From Sphingobacteriales bacterium (GTDB lineage Bacteria > Bacteroidota > Bacteroidia > Chitinophagales > LD1), in the NCBI GenBank assembly GCA_018262795.1, contig JADFDM010000004.1:58814-122813 (forward strand): a stretch of 64,000 nt of DNA, in the 5' to 3' direction. This document shows, in pieces, positions 8,983 through 17,630 of this stretch. The notes beneath the pieces are model-generated. The model was not told where the DNA came from and did not search any database. It worked only from the letters and a program-made list of their open reading frames with translations. Each line of letters opens with the position of its first letter. Positions within the stretch are counted from its first letter, which is position 1. The position numbers were made by a program, and so were the translations under genes.

Positions 8983-9057
8983 ATGAAAAACAAAGCGGCA
9001 AAAAGAGAGACAGTGAAAGAAGAATCCTCCTCTTGTATCAGCGTTTGCCCGGAGTAG
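8983..9057 (+). CDS. 24-residue small peptide, copy 2 (di-cysteine C-terminus)
   Basis: This is the same 24-codon frame as copy 1, with MKNKAAKRETVKEE followed by SSSCISVCPE and TAG. The C-terminal ISVCPE and both Cys codons are identical to copy 1 at the base level. Substitutions relative to copy 1 are conservative, which fits selection on a peptide, but four changes are too few for a real test. A UUCG-loop terminator at 9185-9208 would end its transcript about 130 bases downstream. Confidence 0.45.
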   Translation: MKNKAAKRETVKEESSSCISVCPE

Positions 9058-9084
9058 CCTGCATCGTATGCGGGAGCTCTCAAA
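9051..9084 (+). ncRNA. Conserved hairpin over the peptide-2 stop codon
   Basis: CCTGCAT, loop CGT and ATGCGGG pair immediately after the TAG at 9055-9057, and GGAG with CTCT form the outer stem. This is the same architecture as in copy 1 with one more Watson-Crick pair. Confidence 0.4.
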
Positions 9085-9180
9085 ATGGATCGCTAATCGG
9101 CCATCCAAACGAAACGAAAAAAGAGGACCTGAGGAATTGGAAGTGAGAGGAAGGAAACCAAACTCCCATTGCGGCAGAGT

Positions 9181-9208
9181 GAAACCTGCTTCGGTAGGAG
9201 TTTTTTTT
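9181..9208 (+). terminator. Rho-independent terminator with UUCG loop
   Basis: CCTGC-TTCG-GTAGG (9185-9198) is a 5-bp stem (one G-U) with a UUCG tetraloop, extended by AAA/TTT flanks and followed by eight T at 9201-9208. It ends plus-strand transcripts from the peptide-2 unit. Its T-run overlaps the stop of the convergent namZ-like gene. Confidence 0.75.
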
Positions 9209-10385
9209 ATTCCTTAAAATCGGGATAAAGCAGATAATCTTTCCGCTTTGCTTTGTAAGCGTTCAGTTCCTCGCCCCAACTATCCTTTATTTCCTGAGCA
9301 GTTTTATCATCCAGCAGTTGATTGCGCAGTTGGCTGTTGCCAGCTAACTTATCAAAGAAGTTGTTGGGTAGAAAGAAAGTCTTTTTGTCCTTGTACTCTT
9401 TCATCATCTCTATTAAATAGTGGAGCTGAATACCTGGAACTTTCATATCCGCATTTCTTAAATCCAGACCGTGACATTCTTTTCCCAAATGGGGAGGAGA
9501 AGTGGCTCCGGCTTTGCTTTCGGGAGTAAAGGAAAAGTTCTTCGAGGAGATGTTTGGAGAACCGATTACCTGAAACGGGAAATCAGTTCCCCGACCTACT
9601 GAAATATCAGTCCCTTCAAAAAAACAAAGGGAGGGATAAAGGTAAATAGCCACATCGTTGGGTAGATTGGGAGACGGCTTCACCGGAAGTGAATAGCGGG
9701 TTTGGTGCGTGTAGTTCAAGCAGGGGATTATGCTGAGTTTGCATTTTTTCTCTTCGCCCAGCCAATGCTCCCCATTGACCATTTGGGCATATTCGCCCAC
9801 CGTTAAGCCATGCACCACCGGGATAGGATCTACACCTACAAAAGATTGAAAGCCGGCTTGCAGCACAGGGCCATCCACATACCAACCGTTGGGATTAGGG
9901 CGATCCAGCACCATTACTTCCTTGTTGTTTTCGGCACAGGCCTCCATCAAATAATGAAGCGTTGAAATAAACGTGTAGAACCGAGTGCCCACATCTTGTA
10001 TATCGAATACTACCACATCTATCCCCTTTAAATCATCGGCTCCGGGTTTCTTTTTAGCTCCGTAAAGCGATACTACCGGTAAGCCCGTCTTGCTATCCAC
10101 CCCATCTTTCAGTTCGGCACCTGCATCAGAGTTCCCTCGGTAGCCATGTTCTGGAGCAAATATTTTCTTGATGCGCACCCCTTGCGAAAGCAGGGTATCT
10201 ATCAGGTGAGTTTGCCCCACCATAGCGGTCTGGTTCACGAGTACTGCTACGTTTTTGTTTTTTAAAAGAGGAATCAATTCATCCATCCGTTCATCCCCGC
10301 AAATAACCCGTGAAGGGGCAGTAGCCGATTGTGAATGGGAACAGGAGGAGAGGAGGAGTATCCAACAGATGAAAGTAAAACGCAT
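9207..10385 (-). CDS. namZ: DUF1343 exo-beta-N-acetylmuramidase-like lipoprotein (NamZ family)
   Basis: The product has 392 residues from the ATG at 10385. I chose this start because it gives a lipoprotein signal (FICWILLLSSCSHSQ); a longer frame to 10451 adds residues ahead of it. DUF1343 signatures are VLVNQTAMVG, FAPEHGYRGNSDAG, DIQDVGTRFYTFISTLHYL and LDRPNPNG. Characterised DUF1343 enzymes (NamZ) release N-acetylmuramic acid from the non-reducing ends of peptidoglycan fragments. murQ at 45.4 kb could act later in the same pathway. The NYN gene lies 49 bases upstream on the same strand, so they may be co-transcribed. Confidence 0.9.
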   Translation of the reverse strand: MRFTFICWILLLSSCSHSQSATAPSRVICGDERMDELIPLLKNKNVAVLVNQTAMVGQTHLIDTLLSQGVRIKKIFAPEHGYRGNSDAGAELKDGVDSKTGLPVVSLYGAKKKPGADDLKGIDVVVFDIQDVGTRFYTFISTLHYLMEACAENNKEVMVLDRPNPNGWYVDGPVLQAGFQSFVGVDPIPVVHGLTVGEYAQMVNGEHWLGEEKKCKLSIIPCLNYTHQTRYSLPVKPSPNLPNDVAIYLYPSLCFFEGTDISVGRGTDFPFQVIGSPNISSKNFSFTPESKAGATSPPHLGKECHGLDLRNADMKVPGIQLHYLIEMMKEYKDKKTFFLPNNFFDKLAGNSQLRNQLLDDKTAQEIKDSWGEELNAYKAKRKDYLLYPDFKE

Positions 10386-10434
10386 AGCCGAACAGGATTC
10401 AAACAGGAGGCCAAAATACAGGTAACTACCCGGT

Positions 10435-11193
10435 TTATTTTTTTCGTACATAAATATGCTTGATGTTTCGCTTGCCGGCTTCGCGCTCGTCTATTTCAAA
10501 CTTGCGAAGACTTTTAATCAGCGGCAACATTTTTAGAAAGCCATAGTTGCGCGGATCGAAATCGGGCTTCTTTTTCAAGAGCAGATTTCCGAGATCGCCC
10601 AGATAGGCCCACCCTTCTTCATCGGCTAAGTCATCTATACTCAAAGAAATCAATTTGATAAGCTGCGGATCAATCTTATGCAGTGGTGAGTGCGCAGTGG
10701 CGCCATCCGCTGGTGTTTTGTGATGTCTCTTTTCGGAAGAGTCCTCTGCTTCGCCCTTCAAGATTTCAATGTAAATAAACTTATCGCAGGCGGTGATAAA
10801 GGGATTCAGCGTTTTCTTTTCGCCTATGCCTATCACTTTCATGCCCGCTTCGCGCAGTCGGGTAGCTAATCGGGTAAAGTCGCTATCGCTCGATACAATG
10901 CAAAAGCCGTCCACCTTGCCGGTGTAAAGAATGTCCATCGCATCAATGATCAAGGCACTATCAGTAGCATTTTTGCCGGTGGTGTAGCTGTACTGCTGAA
11001 TGGGGGTAATCGCGTTTTCGAGCAATACTTTTTTCCACCCCGATACGGTGGGTTTGGTCCAGTCGGCATAAATGCGCTTAAAAGTGGGAGTGCCGTATTT
11101 GGCAATCTCTTCAAACATTTCTTTCACATTAGCATAAGGCACATTGTCGGCATCAATTAAAACTGCTAATCTTAAATCGTTGTGAGTTTCCAT
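10435..11193 (-). CDS. NYN (PIN-like) domain protein with LOTUS/OST-HTH domain
   Basis: The product has 252 residues. The N-terminal NYN domain (about 8-145) shows the acidic sites of the PIN-like nuclease fold: AVLIDADNV, KNATDSALIIDAMDIL and FCIVSSDSDFTRLATRLRE. The C-terminal segment (about 175-250), with DEEGWAYLGDLGNLLLKK and NYGFLKMLPLI, fits a LOTUS/OST-HTH domain, which binds RNA in known proteins. The combination (LabA/DUF88 type) is widespread and is inferred to be an RNA-processing or RNA-binding nuclease. It is cytoplasmic, with no signal peptide. Confidence 0.9.
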   Translation of the reverse strand: METHNDLRLAVLIDADNVPYANVKEMFEEIAKYGTPTFKRIYADWTKPTVSGWKKVLLENAITPIQQYSYTTGKNATDSALIIDAMDILYTGKVDGFCIVSSDSDFTRLATRLREAGMKVIGIGEKKTLNPFITACDKFIYIEILKGEAEDSSEKRHHKTPADGATAHSPLHKIDPQLIKLISLSIDDLADEEGWAYLGDLGNLLLKKKPDFDPRNYGFLKMLPLIKSLRKFEIDEREAGKRNIKHIYVRKK

Positions 11194-11493
11194 GTTGTAA
11201 ATGTAATAGAGGAGCCGGTATTAGTATTTTAAAATTTAAATTCAAAGGTGGAATGGCGGAGTATCTGCAACCCATCTGCTTCGTTTTTTTAATTTTCTTT
11301 TTGCATCGCTGAGATTGCGACCTGCCCACTTCATAGCCCGTAAAACCTCATCTCCCGGTAGGGCAAACTGAACAGTTTTCTAAAAAGATATGGAATGAAA
11401 TGAAACACAAATCGGATACTACCGTATATGGGAGGGTGAGTTGCACTTGGAATCTGCAACAAGCAATTAGGACCGAGAGGAAGGAAAAGTTTA

Positions 11494-12750
11494 ATGAACA
11501 AAAAAATCATTACTATGAGAGTCCTAATGTTTACTATTTTATTTTCAAGTCTGTTTACAGCTGCGTTTGCCACGCAGGATAAGAAGCAAGTAAAACTTCG
11601 CATCCAAAGTCACCTCGGCAACTTAGATGAAACCACGGTCTATTTCGACCAGGGGGTTTCCAAATTTTATAACAATACAGAAGACGTGCAGAAGGTAGTG
11701 AGCGGATTGGCAGGTGTGCCGGAGCTTTACTCGCTTTCGGGCGACAACTATGAACTGGCTAACAACGGCTTTAGCAGTTTGGGTCAGAGCGAAGAAGTTG
11801 CTTTGGGTGTTGCGGTGGATAGCGATGGAGTTTATACTTTTTCGGCTCCGCTTATTGATAAGTTCGACCCCACTTCTATTCTTAGATTAGAAGACCGCCA
11901 GACCAATACTTTTACGGATCTGCGCACTAACTTGTATCAAGCTAACATATTGGCGAACGAACCTACTACGGGACGTTTCTTCCTTCATGTTTCTTATCCT
12001 GCCTTGTTTGGTAATTACCCTTCCGGTTGCAGCGATAACGATGGCATTATAGAAGTGCAAGCCGATAACAGCATTCAGTGGAACTTGTGTGAGCTTTATG
12101 ATGCCAACAACAATCAAGTGGGCACTTATAACAACGTTAGTGGCACCTTCGACTTCCAAAACCTTGCTTCAGGCGATTACTACTTAGTGTTTATGTATAA
12201 CAACTACACCACTACCAAGCAGTTTCACATGAGCAGCCATGCGATTACTGCTAACATCACTGTATCGCAAGTTACTGCTTATACCAACGAGGACATTGAT
12301 TTTCATGCAATGGCTCAAAACGCTAATCACTTTGAATGGGATTTCGGTGACGGCACTTGGATCGTTGGAATTGCCAACCCAACTTTGTCTTACTATGAAG
12401 CGGGAACTTACACTGTCACGCTGAAATGCACCAACGACTATGGCTGCGCTAATAATGCAAACGTTACGGTAAACATTGATCAGTCTATCGCTTCGGGAGT
12501 AAATGATGTAAACGGAAAAGCGCTCACGGTTACCTCTATCGGCAAATCAGTGAAAGTGAACTTAAACGATGAAGTGAATGAAGATGCTTCGCTGAAGGTT
12601 TTCAATCTGCTGGGGCAGCCGGTATATCAGAGCAACATCAACGCACAAACGACTACTATCTCTTTATCTAACCAAGCTGCCGGCTACTACTTAGTATCGG
12701 TGAACAACGGAGGAAGGGCAACTACTCAACGAGTATTTATAGGTCAATAA
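11494..12750 (+). CDS. Secreted PKD-domain protein with T9SS type A sorting domain
   Basis: The product has 418 residues with a signal peptide (VLMFTILFSSLFTAAFA). The N-terminal ~240 residues form a beta-rich region I do not recognise. A PKD domain lies at about 248-330, seen in NHFEWDFGDGTW and YYEAGTYTVTLKCTN. A T9SS type A domain fills about 340-418 (KVFNLLGQPVYQS through AAGYYLVSVNN). The sorting domain lacks the usual YPNP opening but keeps the rest of the pattern. An ATG at 11515 is a possible alternative start that keeps the signal peptide. A terminator follows at 12785-12812. Confidence 0.87.
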   Translation: MNKKIITMRVLMFTILFSSLFTAAFATQDKKQVKLRIQSHLGNLDETTVYFDQGVSKFYNNTEDVQKVVSGLAGVPELYSLSGDNYELANNGFSSLGQSEEVALGVAVDSDGVYTFSAPLIDKFDPTSILRLEDRQTNTFTDLRTNLYQANILANEPTTGRFFLHVSYPALFGNYPSGCSDNDGIIEVQADNSIQWNLCELYDANNNQVGTYNNVSGTFDFQNLASGDYYLVFMYNNYTTTKQFHMSSHAITANITVSQVTAYTNEDIDFHAMAQNANHFEWDFGDGTWIVGIANPTLSYYEAGTYTVTLKCTNDYGCANNANVTVNIDQSIASGVNDVNGKALTVTSIGKSVKVNLNDEVNEDASLKVFNLLGQPVYQSNINAQTTTISLSNQAAGYYLVSVNNGGRATTQRVFIGQ

Positions 12751-12784
12751 ACACACGATTACTCATAGTCACATTAGCAAAGGA

Positions 12785-12812
12785 AGCTTCTCTGGGAAAG
12801 AGAGGCTCTTTT
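12785..12812 (+). terminator. Rho-independent terminator
   Basis: AGCTTCTCT (12785-12793) pairs with AGAGAGGCT (12799-12807) with one G-U, around a 5-base loop, followed by C and a T-run. It lies between the stops of two convergent genes. Confidence 0.7.
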
Positions 12813-12837
12813 GCTTTTATAACCGGGGAGAAGCGTG

Positions 12838-13146
12838 TCAGGGTTTAGGGTAACAGTAATAATCCTGCTTTTGGAAGAAAGTAGAGGCATCATCTGCCTG
12901 GTTTTTATGATCGCATACATCTTGATCATCTTTCAGTAAAGTGCACTTGAAAAGCGAATCGGGATAAGTGTGAAGGATCGAATCTACTATACTATTTGTT
13001 CCGCTTTTAGAAGCACAGGTTTTATAAATCAAAGCGGAATTGGCTTTCGACTGACAATAAGCGCAGTACTGATGGCACTCAAAACACTTCTTACACGAAG
13101 CGAAAAAGAAAAGTCCAATAAGGATTGCCAAAGCCGTTTTATTCAT
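12838..13146 (-). CDS. Small Cys-rich lipoprotein
   Basis: The product has 102 residues from the ATG at 13146. I preferred this start to 13161 because it opens the signal peptide (MNKTALAILIGLFFFASC). The predicted lipobox Cys is followed by KKCFECHQYCAYC, giving closely spaced Cys pairs, with more Cys in the tail. The same SCKKCxxC start occurs in the 65-residue protein at 43174. I recognise no domain. The Cys pairs suggest disulphides or metal binding, which is inference. The upstream region overlaps the B12 operon promoter on the other strand. Confidence 0.7.
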   Translation of the reverse strand: MNKTALAILIGLFFFASCKKCFECHQYCAYCQSKANSALIYKTCASKSGTNSIVDSILHTYPDSLFKCTLLKDDQDVCDHKNQADDASTFFQKQDYYCYPKP

Positions 13147-13176
13147 GCCTACGAAACGCAATGTTCAAAAAATATT

Positions 13177-13208
13177 TTTGAACCGACTAAATAAAATCAC
13201 TTTCTTTG
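13177..13208 (+). promoter_or_regulatory. Promoter of the B12 operon
   Basis: TTTG at 13177-13180 and TTTCTTTG at 13201-13208 are separated by 20 bases, matching the Bacteroidota -33/-7 layout except for one -7 base. Transcription would begin near 13215, at the 5' edge of the riboswitch. A perfect TAnnTTTG (TATTTTTG, 13173-13180) overlaps the -33 box but has no partner upstream. Confidence 0.5.
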
Positions 13209-13211
13209 CTG

Positions 13212-13385
13212 CGTTAAAGGTGGCACGTTCACATAAAATGAACCGCCATAATAGGGAATCCTGTTAGAATCAGGAGCAGTTCCCGCTGCTGTAAGCTCCT
13301 TTAAATAGTTTCTGAATACCTAATGCCACTGTCTGTGACGGGAAGGCCTCAGAAACGGAGCAAGCCAGAAGACCTGCCTTTCGCA
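13212..13385 (+). ncRNA. Cobalamin (AdoCbl-type) riboswitch
   Basis: The conserved B12-box AAGCCAGAAGACCTGCC is at 13362-13378. Upstream are GCCACTG and GGGAAGGC, the GGAGCAGTTCCCGC core, and a start near GGTGGCACG. These are the hallmark segments of the cobalamin riboswitch family. It lies 110 bases before the first gene of a B12 uptake operon. On family knowledge, corrinoid binding would reduce expression of the operon. Confidence 0.95.
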
Positions 13386-13495
13386 ATAATTTTTCAAAGC
13401 TTTCGGGAAGAAAGGCTGTGAATTGAAACGCTATAGAGTTTCCTTTCCTGTTTTCATTTTCCGGGCTGATTTTTAAACCTTAAAATCATGTTACC

Positions 13496-14752
13496 ATGAA
13501 AAAAATCACCCTATCACTCCTCCACATTTTTTTAATCGCTTTTGTATTTGCGCAAACAGTTGCCGACTTTGAGAACCTCAGTCTTCCTGCTGATACTTTT
13601 TGGAACGGCTCTGACGGAACCGGAGGCTTTAGCAGCGGCAATGCTTTTTTCCCAAACAATTACGACACCACTTTTGTAGCGTGGACCGGCTTTACTTATT
13701 CCACGATGACCGATACGCTTACACCCGGCATCATGAATCAATACAGTGCTATTGCAGGGGGTGGAGCGAACGGCTCTGCCACCTATGCCGTTGCCGATGA
13801 ATACGGCAATGCCAAAGTAATACTGAGCGGTAATGCCGTAGGCAAAACCATCAAAGGCACTTACGTAACCAACAACACTTACAGCTATCTGTCCATGCGC
13901 AATGGCGATAGCTTTTCAAAGAAATTTGGAGGCACAACCGGAGCCGATGAAGACTGGCTTAAACTAACGGTGAAAGGCTGGCTGGGAGGCAACCTAAAAA
14001 GCAACGAGGTAGAGTTCTATTTAGCCGATTACCGTTTTGCCGACAGCACGCAGGACTATCTTGTAAAAAACTGGGCATGGCTCAATCTGCAACCCTTGGG
14101 CGATGTGGACAGTATTCAGTTCTTTCTTTCTTCCTCCGATACCGGTCAGTTTGGGATGAATACTCCGGCTTACTTTTGCTTAGATAATTTCACTACGAAT
14201 GACCATCTGGTGAATGCCGCTCCGGTAAGTTCAAACGATGAGTATTACATCACTTACTTGCAGGACACCGCACTGAATGTGCTTGACAACGATTTCGATA
14301 CTACGCTCACTCCGCTTCATGTTTCTATTTCATCGGGTCCCATTGTGACGGGCGCTACTGCGGTGGTGGATAGTTTCAATCGTATCTATTACACGCCTGC
14401 CATAGGAATTGTTACTACTGATACGCTCACCTACTCGCTTTGTGATGATGCCGGTCTTTGCGCTTCTGCGCAGGTGGTGATTCACGTTTCGGGGATTAAT
14501 AGTGTGCAGGAGTTTGCTTCTTCTGAACGGAAAGTATATCCGAATCCATTTAGTGATGTCGTGCAAATTCAACTTGCCGAAGGCATACATACACTGCAAC
14601 TGATGGATATTTCAGGAAGGGTGTTGCGGCAGTTGCATGTGCGCAATGAATCTACCGCCACCCTGCATACCGCAGCCCTGCCTTCGGGAATTTACCTGCT
14701 AAGGATGTTGGCTGATGGAAATAACTTCACAAAAAAAATAGTAAAAGAATAG
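13496..14752 (+). CDS. DUF4465 surface protein with T9SS sorting domain (likely corrinoid capture)
   Basis: The product has 418 residues with a signal peptide (MKKITLSLLHIFLIAFVFAQ). A DUF4465 domain covers about 20-245, including DFENLSLPADTFWNGSDGTG, GGGANGSATYAVADEYG and EVEFYLADYRF. A short Ig-like region follows (about 245-330), then a T9SS type A domain (RKVYPNPFSDVVQ to LPSGIYLLRMLADG). DUF4465-like proteins recur in B12 loci of Bacteroidota and are linked, from memory, to the BtuH type of B12-binding surface protein. First gene after the riboswitch; the next gene starts 5 bases on. Most gut examples are lipoproteins, whereas this one is sorted by T9SS. Confidence 0.85.
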   Translation: MKKITLSLLHIFLIAFVFAQTVADFENLSLPADTFWNGSDGTGGFSSGNAFFPNNYDTTFVAWTGFTYSTMTDTLTPGIMNQYSAIAGGGANGSATYAVADEYGNAKVILSGNAVGKTIKGTYVTNNTYSYLSMRNGDSFSKKFGGTTGADEDWLKLTVKGWLGGNLKSNEVEFYLADYRFADSTQDYLVKNWAWLNLQPLGDVDSIQFFLSSSDTGQFGMNTPAYFCLDNFTTNDHLVNAAPVSSNDEYYITYLQDTALNVLDNDFDTTLTPLHVSISSGPIVTGATAVVDSFNRIYYTPAIGIVTTDTLTYSLCDDAGLCASAQVVIHVSGINSVQEFASSERKVYPNPFSDVVQIQLAEGIHTLQLMDISGRVLRQLHVRNESTATLHTAALPSGIYLLRMLADGNNFTKKIVKE

Positions 14753-14757
14753 GACGG

Positions 14758-15762
14758 ATGAAAACGCGGAGAATACTTCTGTTGTTAGGCAGCATTCTTC
14801 TGTTCAAAGGGAATGTTTCCTGCCAGTATGCACCCGCAGCGGGCTTGCCCGGCTCCGATGCTATCAGCGCCAGTGATGCTCGCTTTGGAGAATGGGCAAC
14901 AGGTTGCACTTTGCAACGCGGCTGGCAGGATATTGCTCAACCTTCACTTGGCTTCACTACGGTGGGTGACGAGAACTCCCCTCTGGGCAGAGCGAATGAG
15001 AACGGAGTGGTGAGCTTAGGTGATGGAGGGATAGCTACCCTCACCTTTGCCAATCCTATCTTCAATGGCGATGGCTTTGACTTTGCTGTTTTTGAGAATG
15101 CTTTTCCTACCGATGATTCGGGAAGAGCTTTTCTGGAGTTTGCTTTTGTAGAAGTGAGTTCTGATGGCAATCACTTCGTTCGTTTCCCTGCGGTGAGCCA
15201 TATTCAGGATACAGCACAATTAGCGATGGTGGGTATTGATTGCTCTTTGGTAAATAATCTGGCGGGCAAGTACGTATCGGGCTACGGCACTCCTTTTGAT
15301 TTGGAGGAATTGAAGAATGCACCGGGCTTGGATGTGAATCATATCACTCACGTTCGCATCATTGATGTGGTGGGAGCCATTCTTCCGCAATATGCTACCT
15401 ATGATTCGGAGGGCAATAAGGTAAATGATCCCTATCCTACAGCTTTCCCGTCAGGGGGCTTTGATTTAGATGCGGTGGGAGTAATACATTCAATGGGAGT
15501 GAGTGATGTAAATACCGTGCCGCTTGCCACAGCCTGGCAGATGTTACCCAACCCCTCCAATGCCGGGGTGGTTCATATTCATTCTTCTGCCAACCAAACA
15601 CAAACCATAGCGATAAGCGATATAAACGGACGATTGTTAAGACAAGAAACTATAAATAGCTCCGATTATTTGCTAAACACTCGACTGCTTGCCCCCGGAG
15701 TTTATTTTGTAACACTGTTCACCAACGAAGGTCGTGGGACACAAAAATTAATGGTGCAGTGA
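14758..15762 (+). CDS. T9SS-sorted surface protein of the B12 operon
   Basis: The product has 334 residues with a signal peptide (RILLLLGSILLFKGNVSCQ). The body (about 25-240) contains ATLTFANPIFNGDGFDFAVF, FLEFAFVEVSSDG and a GGFDLDAVGVIHSMG ending, a pattern seen in cell-surface proteins next to B12 receptors in this phylum. A T9SS type A domain closes it (WQMLPNPSNAG to LAPGVYFVTLFTNEG). The calcium-like acidic loops are only suggestive. A second corrinoid-binding or receptor-accessory role is inferred from the operon. Its stop overlaps the GTG start of the receptor gene by 4 bases. Confidence 0.82.
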   Translation: MKTRRILLLLGSILLFKGNVSCQYAPAAGLPGSDAISASDARFGEWATGCTLQRGWQDIAQPSLGFTTVGDENSPLGRANENGVVSLGDGGIATLTFANPIFNGDGFDFAVFENAFPTDDSGRAFLEFAFVEVSSDGNHFVRFPAVSHIQDTAQLAMVGIDCSLVNNLAGKYVSGYGTPFDLEELKNAPGLDVNHITHVRIIDVVGAILPQYATYDSEGNKVNDPYPTAFPSGGFDLDAVGVIHSMGVSDVNTVPLATAWQMLPNPSNAGVVHIHSSANQTQTIAISDINGRLLRQETINSSDYLLNTRLLAPGVYFVTLFTNEGRGTQKLMVQ

Positions 15763-17630
15763 AACTGTGGTTGGCTTATGTGATGTGTGTGGGAGCAACA
15801 ACTCTGAAGGCACAAAGCATCAGCGATACTTTATGGATGAATGAAGTGGTGAAGGTAGAGAATCTTTCCACCGATAAACAGATGCAAAGCGGCTTCACCG
15901 ATATTAAATACCAACAAGGAAAAGTATTGAGCGAGGTGTTAGAAGAATTCTCATCTGTGTATGTGAAAAGTTATGGCAGCGGACAGTTGGCTTCGCTGGC
16001 GGTGCGCGGTACCTCGGCCACGCAAAGCGAAATTCAGTGGAACGGTATTAAACTTAACTCGCCTGCATTGGGCCAAACTGATCTTTCGCTGTTTGCAGTG
16101 GGTATGCAAGACGAACTGCGCTTGATAAAGACCGGTTATGAGGGCACCATCGGGGGCACTTTGCAGTTGATTGATGCTGCAATAGATTCGGGCCTTGCTG
16201 CCGATGTGACTTTGCGTGGCGGAAGTTTTAAGACCTTTGAATTTCTCGGCAGTTTGAAATACGGAAAGAGTAAGATTTCGGGCGCTACTCGCTTTAGTTA
16301 TCTGCGTGCTGCTAATGATTTCCTGTTTCGCAATACGTTTAAGGAAGGCTTGCCGCTCGAAAGACAAACCAATGCACAGGTGCGCCTGCTTTCTTTTATG
16401 CAGCAGTGGAATGTGAAACTGAATGCCGCTAACGAGTTGAGTTTTTATGGTTGGCTCAATCAGGCGGAGCGCGAAATTCCTCCCATTATTGGAAATGCTG
16501 ATGGCCATGAACATCAAGAGGATTACTCGCTGCGGCTAATGGCTAATTGGAAGGGCGATTTCAAACACTTGCACACGCATTTCACTTCTGCTTATTTGCA
16601 GGATAGGATTCGCTACCAAAACCCCGAAGCGCTGTTGGACGAAACCACCCGAACGGCTGCGGTGCGCAATGCGTTTCACCTGACTTACGCGCTTCCTTTT
16701 AACTTGAGTATTAATGGAACGGTAAATTATGATTACGAGCAGGCGAAAGTCGTGGCCTATCAGCAATTACAACATCGCCACACGGTGGGATTAAAGCTGT
16801 ATGCCGACTATTATCATCCCACCGGCTTAAAGTTTCATGCGGGATTTAGGGAGGACTTAGTGGGCAAGCAACTTTCTGCTTTTGCGCCTGACTTAGGCGT
16901 TAGCTTTACGAAGCAATGGCAACAGCAGCAGGAGTTGGCTGCCGGCTTCAAGGCTTCGCGCAATTTTAGATTCCCCACATTAAATGATTTGTATTGGATA
17001 CCCGGTGGCAACCCGAACTTGAAGCAAGAGAAATCGTGGAATGGCGAGCTTGACTTCCGTTATTCCTACCAAAACTATTTTTCGGTGAGTGTTTCTAACT
17101 TCTACGTGTATGTGCAAGACTGGATTCAATGGATACCTAATGGCGGTATGTGGCAACCCGTCAACTTTAGAAGAGTGTTTTCGCGAGGAGTGGAGGTGAA
17201 CTTGAAGGCGTGCACTGCCGATAGGCATTCTCCCGACCGGTTTATGGCCGATTTCTTTGCGTCCTACACCTATGCCAAAGCCACCAACTTAGATGCTGCT
17301 TCAAAGTATGACCTATCTGCCGGAAAGCAACTGATATATGTGCCGGAGCACAGCCTCACCGGAGGGGTAGCGCTCAGGTATAAGCGTTTTTATCTGCGCA
17401 GCATTAATAATATGGTGAGTAAGCTCTATACGGCCACCGATAACTCTCAGTTTCTGAAAGGATATTTTATTGCGAGCCTCGAAATAGGCAAGAATATCGC
17501 GATTCATCGAAGCGAAATAGGGTTTTCGTTTCGGGTAAAAAATATTGGTAACGCCTATTATCAAAGCGTAGCCCAACGACCCATGCCGGGTCGCAGCTTT
17601 GAGGGAGTAATTAGATTTAAGATGCTATGA
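15759..17630 (+). CDS. btuB: BtuB-like TonB-dependent corrinoid receptor
   Basis: The product has 623 residues and begins at a GTG that overlaps the previous stop (GTGA). Signal peptide residues are about 1-18. A plug domain covers roughly 25-150 (VLEEFSSVYVKSYGSGQLAS, LAVRGTSATQSEIQWNGIKL), followed by a 22-strand-type barrel with TonB-receptor features (NFRFPTLNDLYWIPGGNPNL) and a C-terminal aromatic strand region (GRSFEGVIRFKML). It lacks the large N-terminal extension of SusC proteins, so a BtuB-type receptor fits. Riboswitch control and adjacent btuG/F/C/D homologues identify the substrate as a corrinoid. It uses TonB-ExbBD energy at the outer membrane. Confidence 0.92.
   Translation: MKLWLAYVMCVGATTLKAQSISDTLWMNEVVKVENLSTDKQMQSGFTDIKYQQGKVLSEVLEEFSSVYVKSYGSGQLASLAVRGTSATQSEIQWNGIKLNSPALGQTDLSLFAVGMQDELRLIKTGYEGTIGGTLQLIDAAIDSGLAADVTLRGGSFKTFEFLGSLKYGKSKISGATRFSYLRAANDFLFRNTFKEGLPLERQTNAQVRLLSFMQQWNVKLNAANELSFYGWLNQAEREIPPIIGNADGHEHQEDYSLRLMANWKGDFKHLHTHFTSAYLQDRIRYQNPEALLDETTRTAAVRNAFHLTYALPFNLSINGTVNYDYEQAKVVAYQQLQHRHTVGLKLYADYYHPTGLKFHAGFREDLVGKQLSAFAPDLGVSFTKQWQQQQELAAGFKASRNFRFPTLNDLYWIPGGNPNLKQEKSWNGELDFRYSYQNYFSVSVSNFYVYVQDWIQWIPNGGMWQPVNFRRVFSRGVEVNLKACTADRHSPDRFMADFFASYTYAKATNLDAASKYDLSAGKQLIYVPEHSLTGGVALRYKRFYLRSINNMVSKLYTATDNSQFLKGYFIASLEIGKNIAIHRSEIGFSFRVKNIGNAYYQSVAQRPMPGRSFEGVIRFKML

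Larger units (their letters stand above)
8872..9154 (+). repeat. Direct repeat copy 2: peptide/hairpin unit
   Basis: This is the second copy of the unit at 8212-8494, in the same orientation. TTTG (8886-8889) is kept, but the -7-like box reads TTGATTTA (8912-8919), one base further from consensus than in copy 1. It is followed within 30 bases by a strong terminator, so this copy looks like a complete short transcription unit. Confidence 0.85.
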
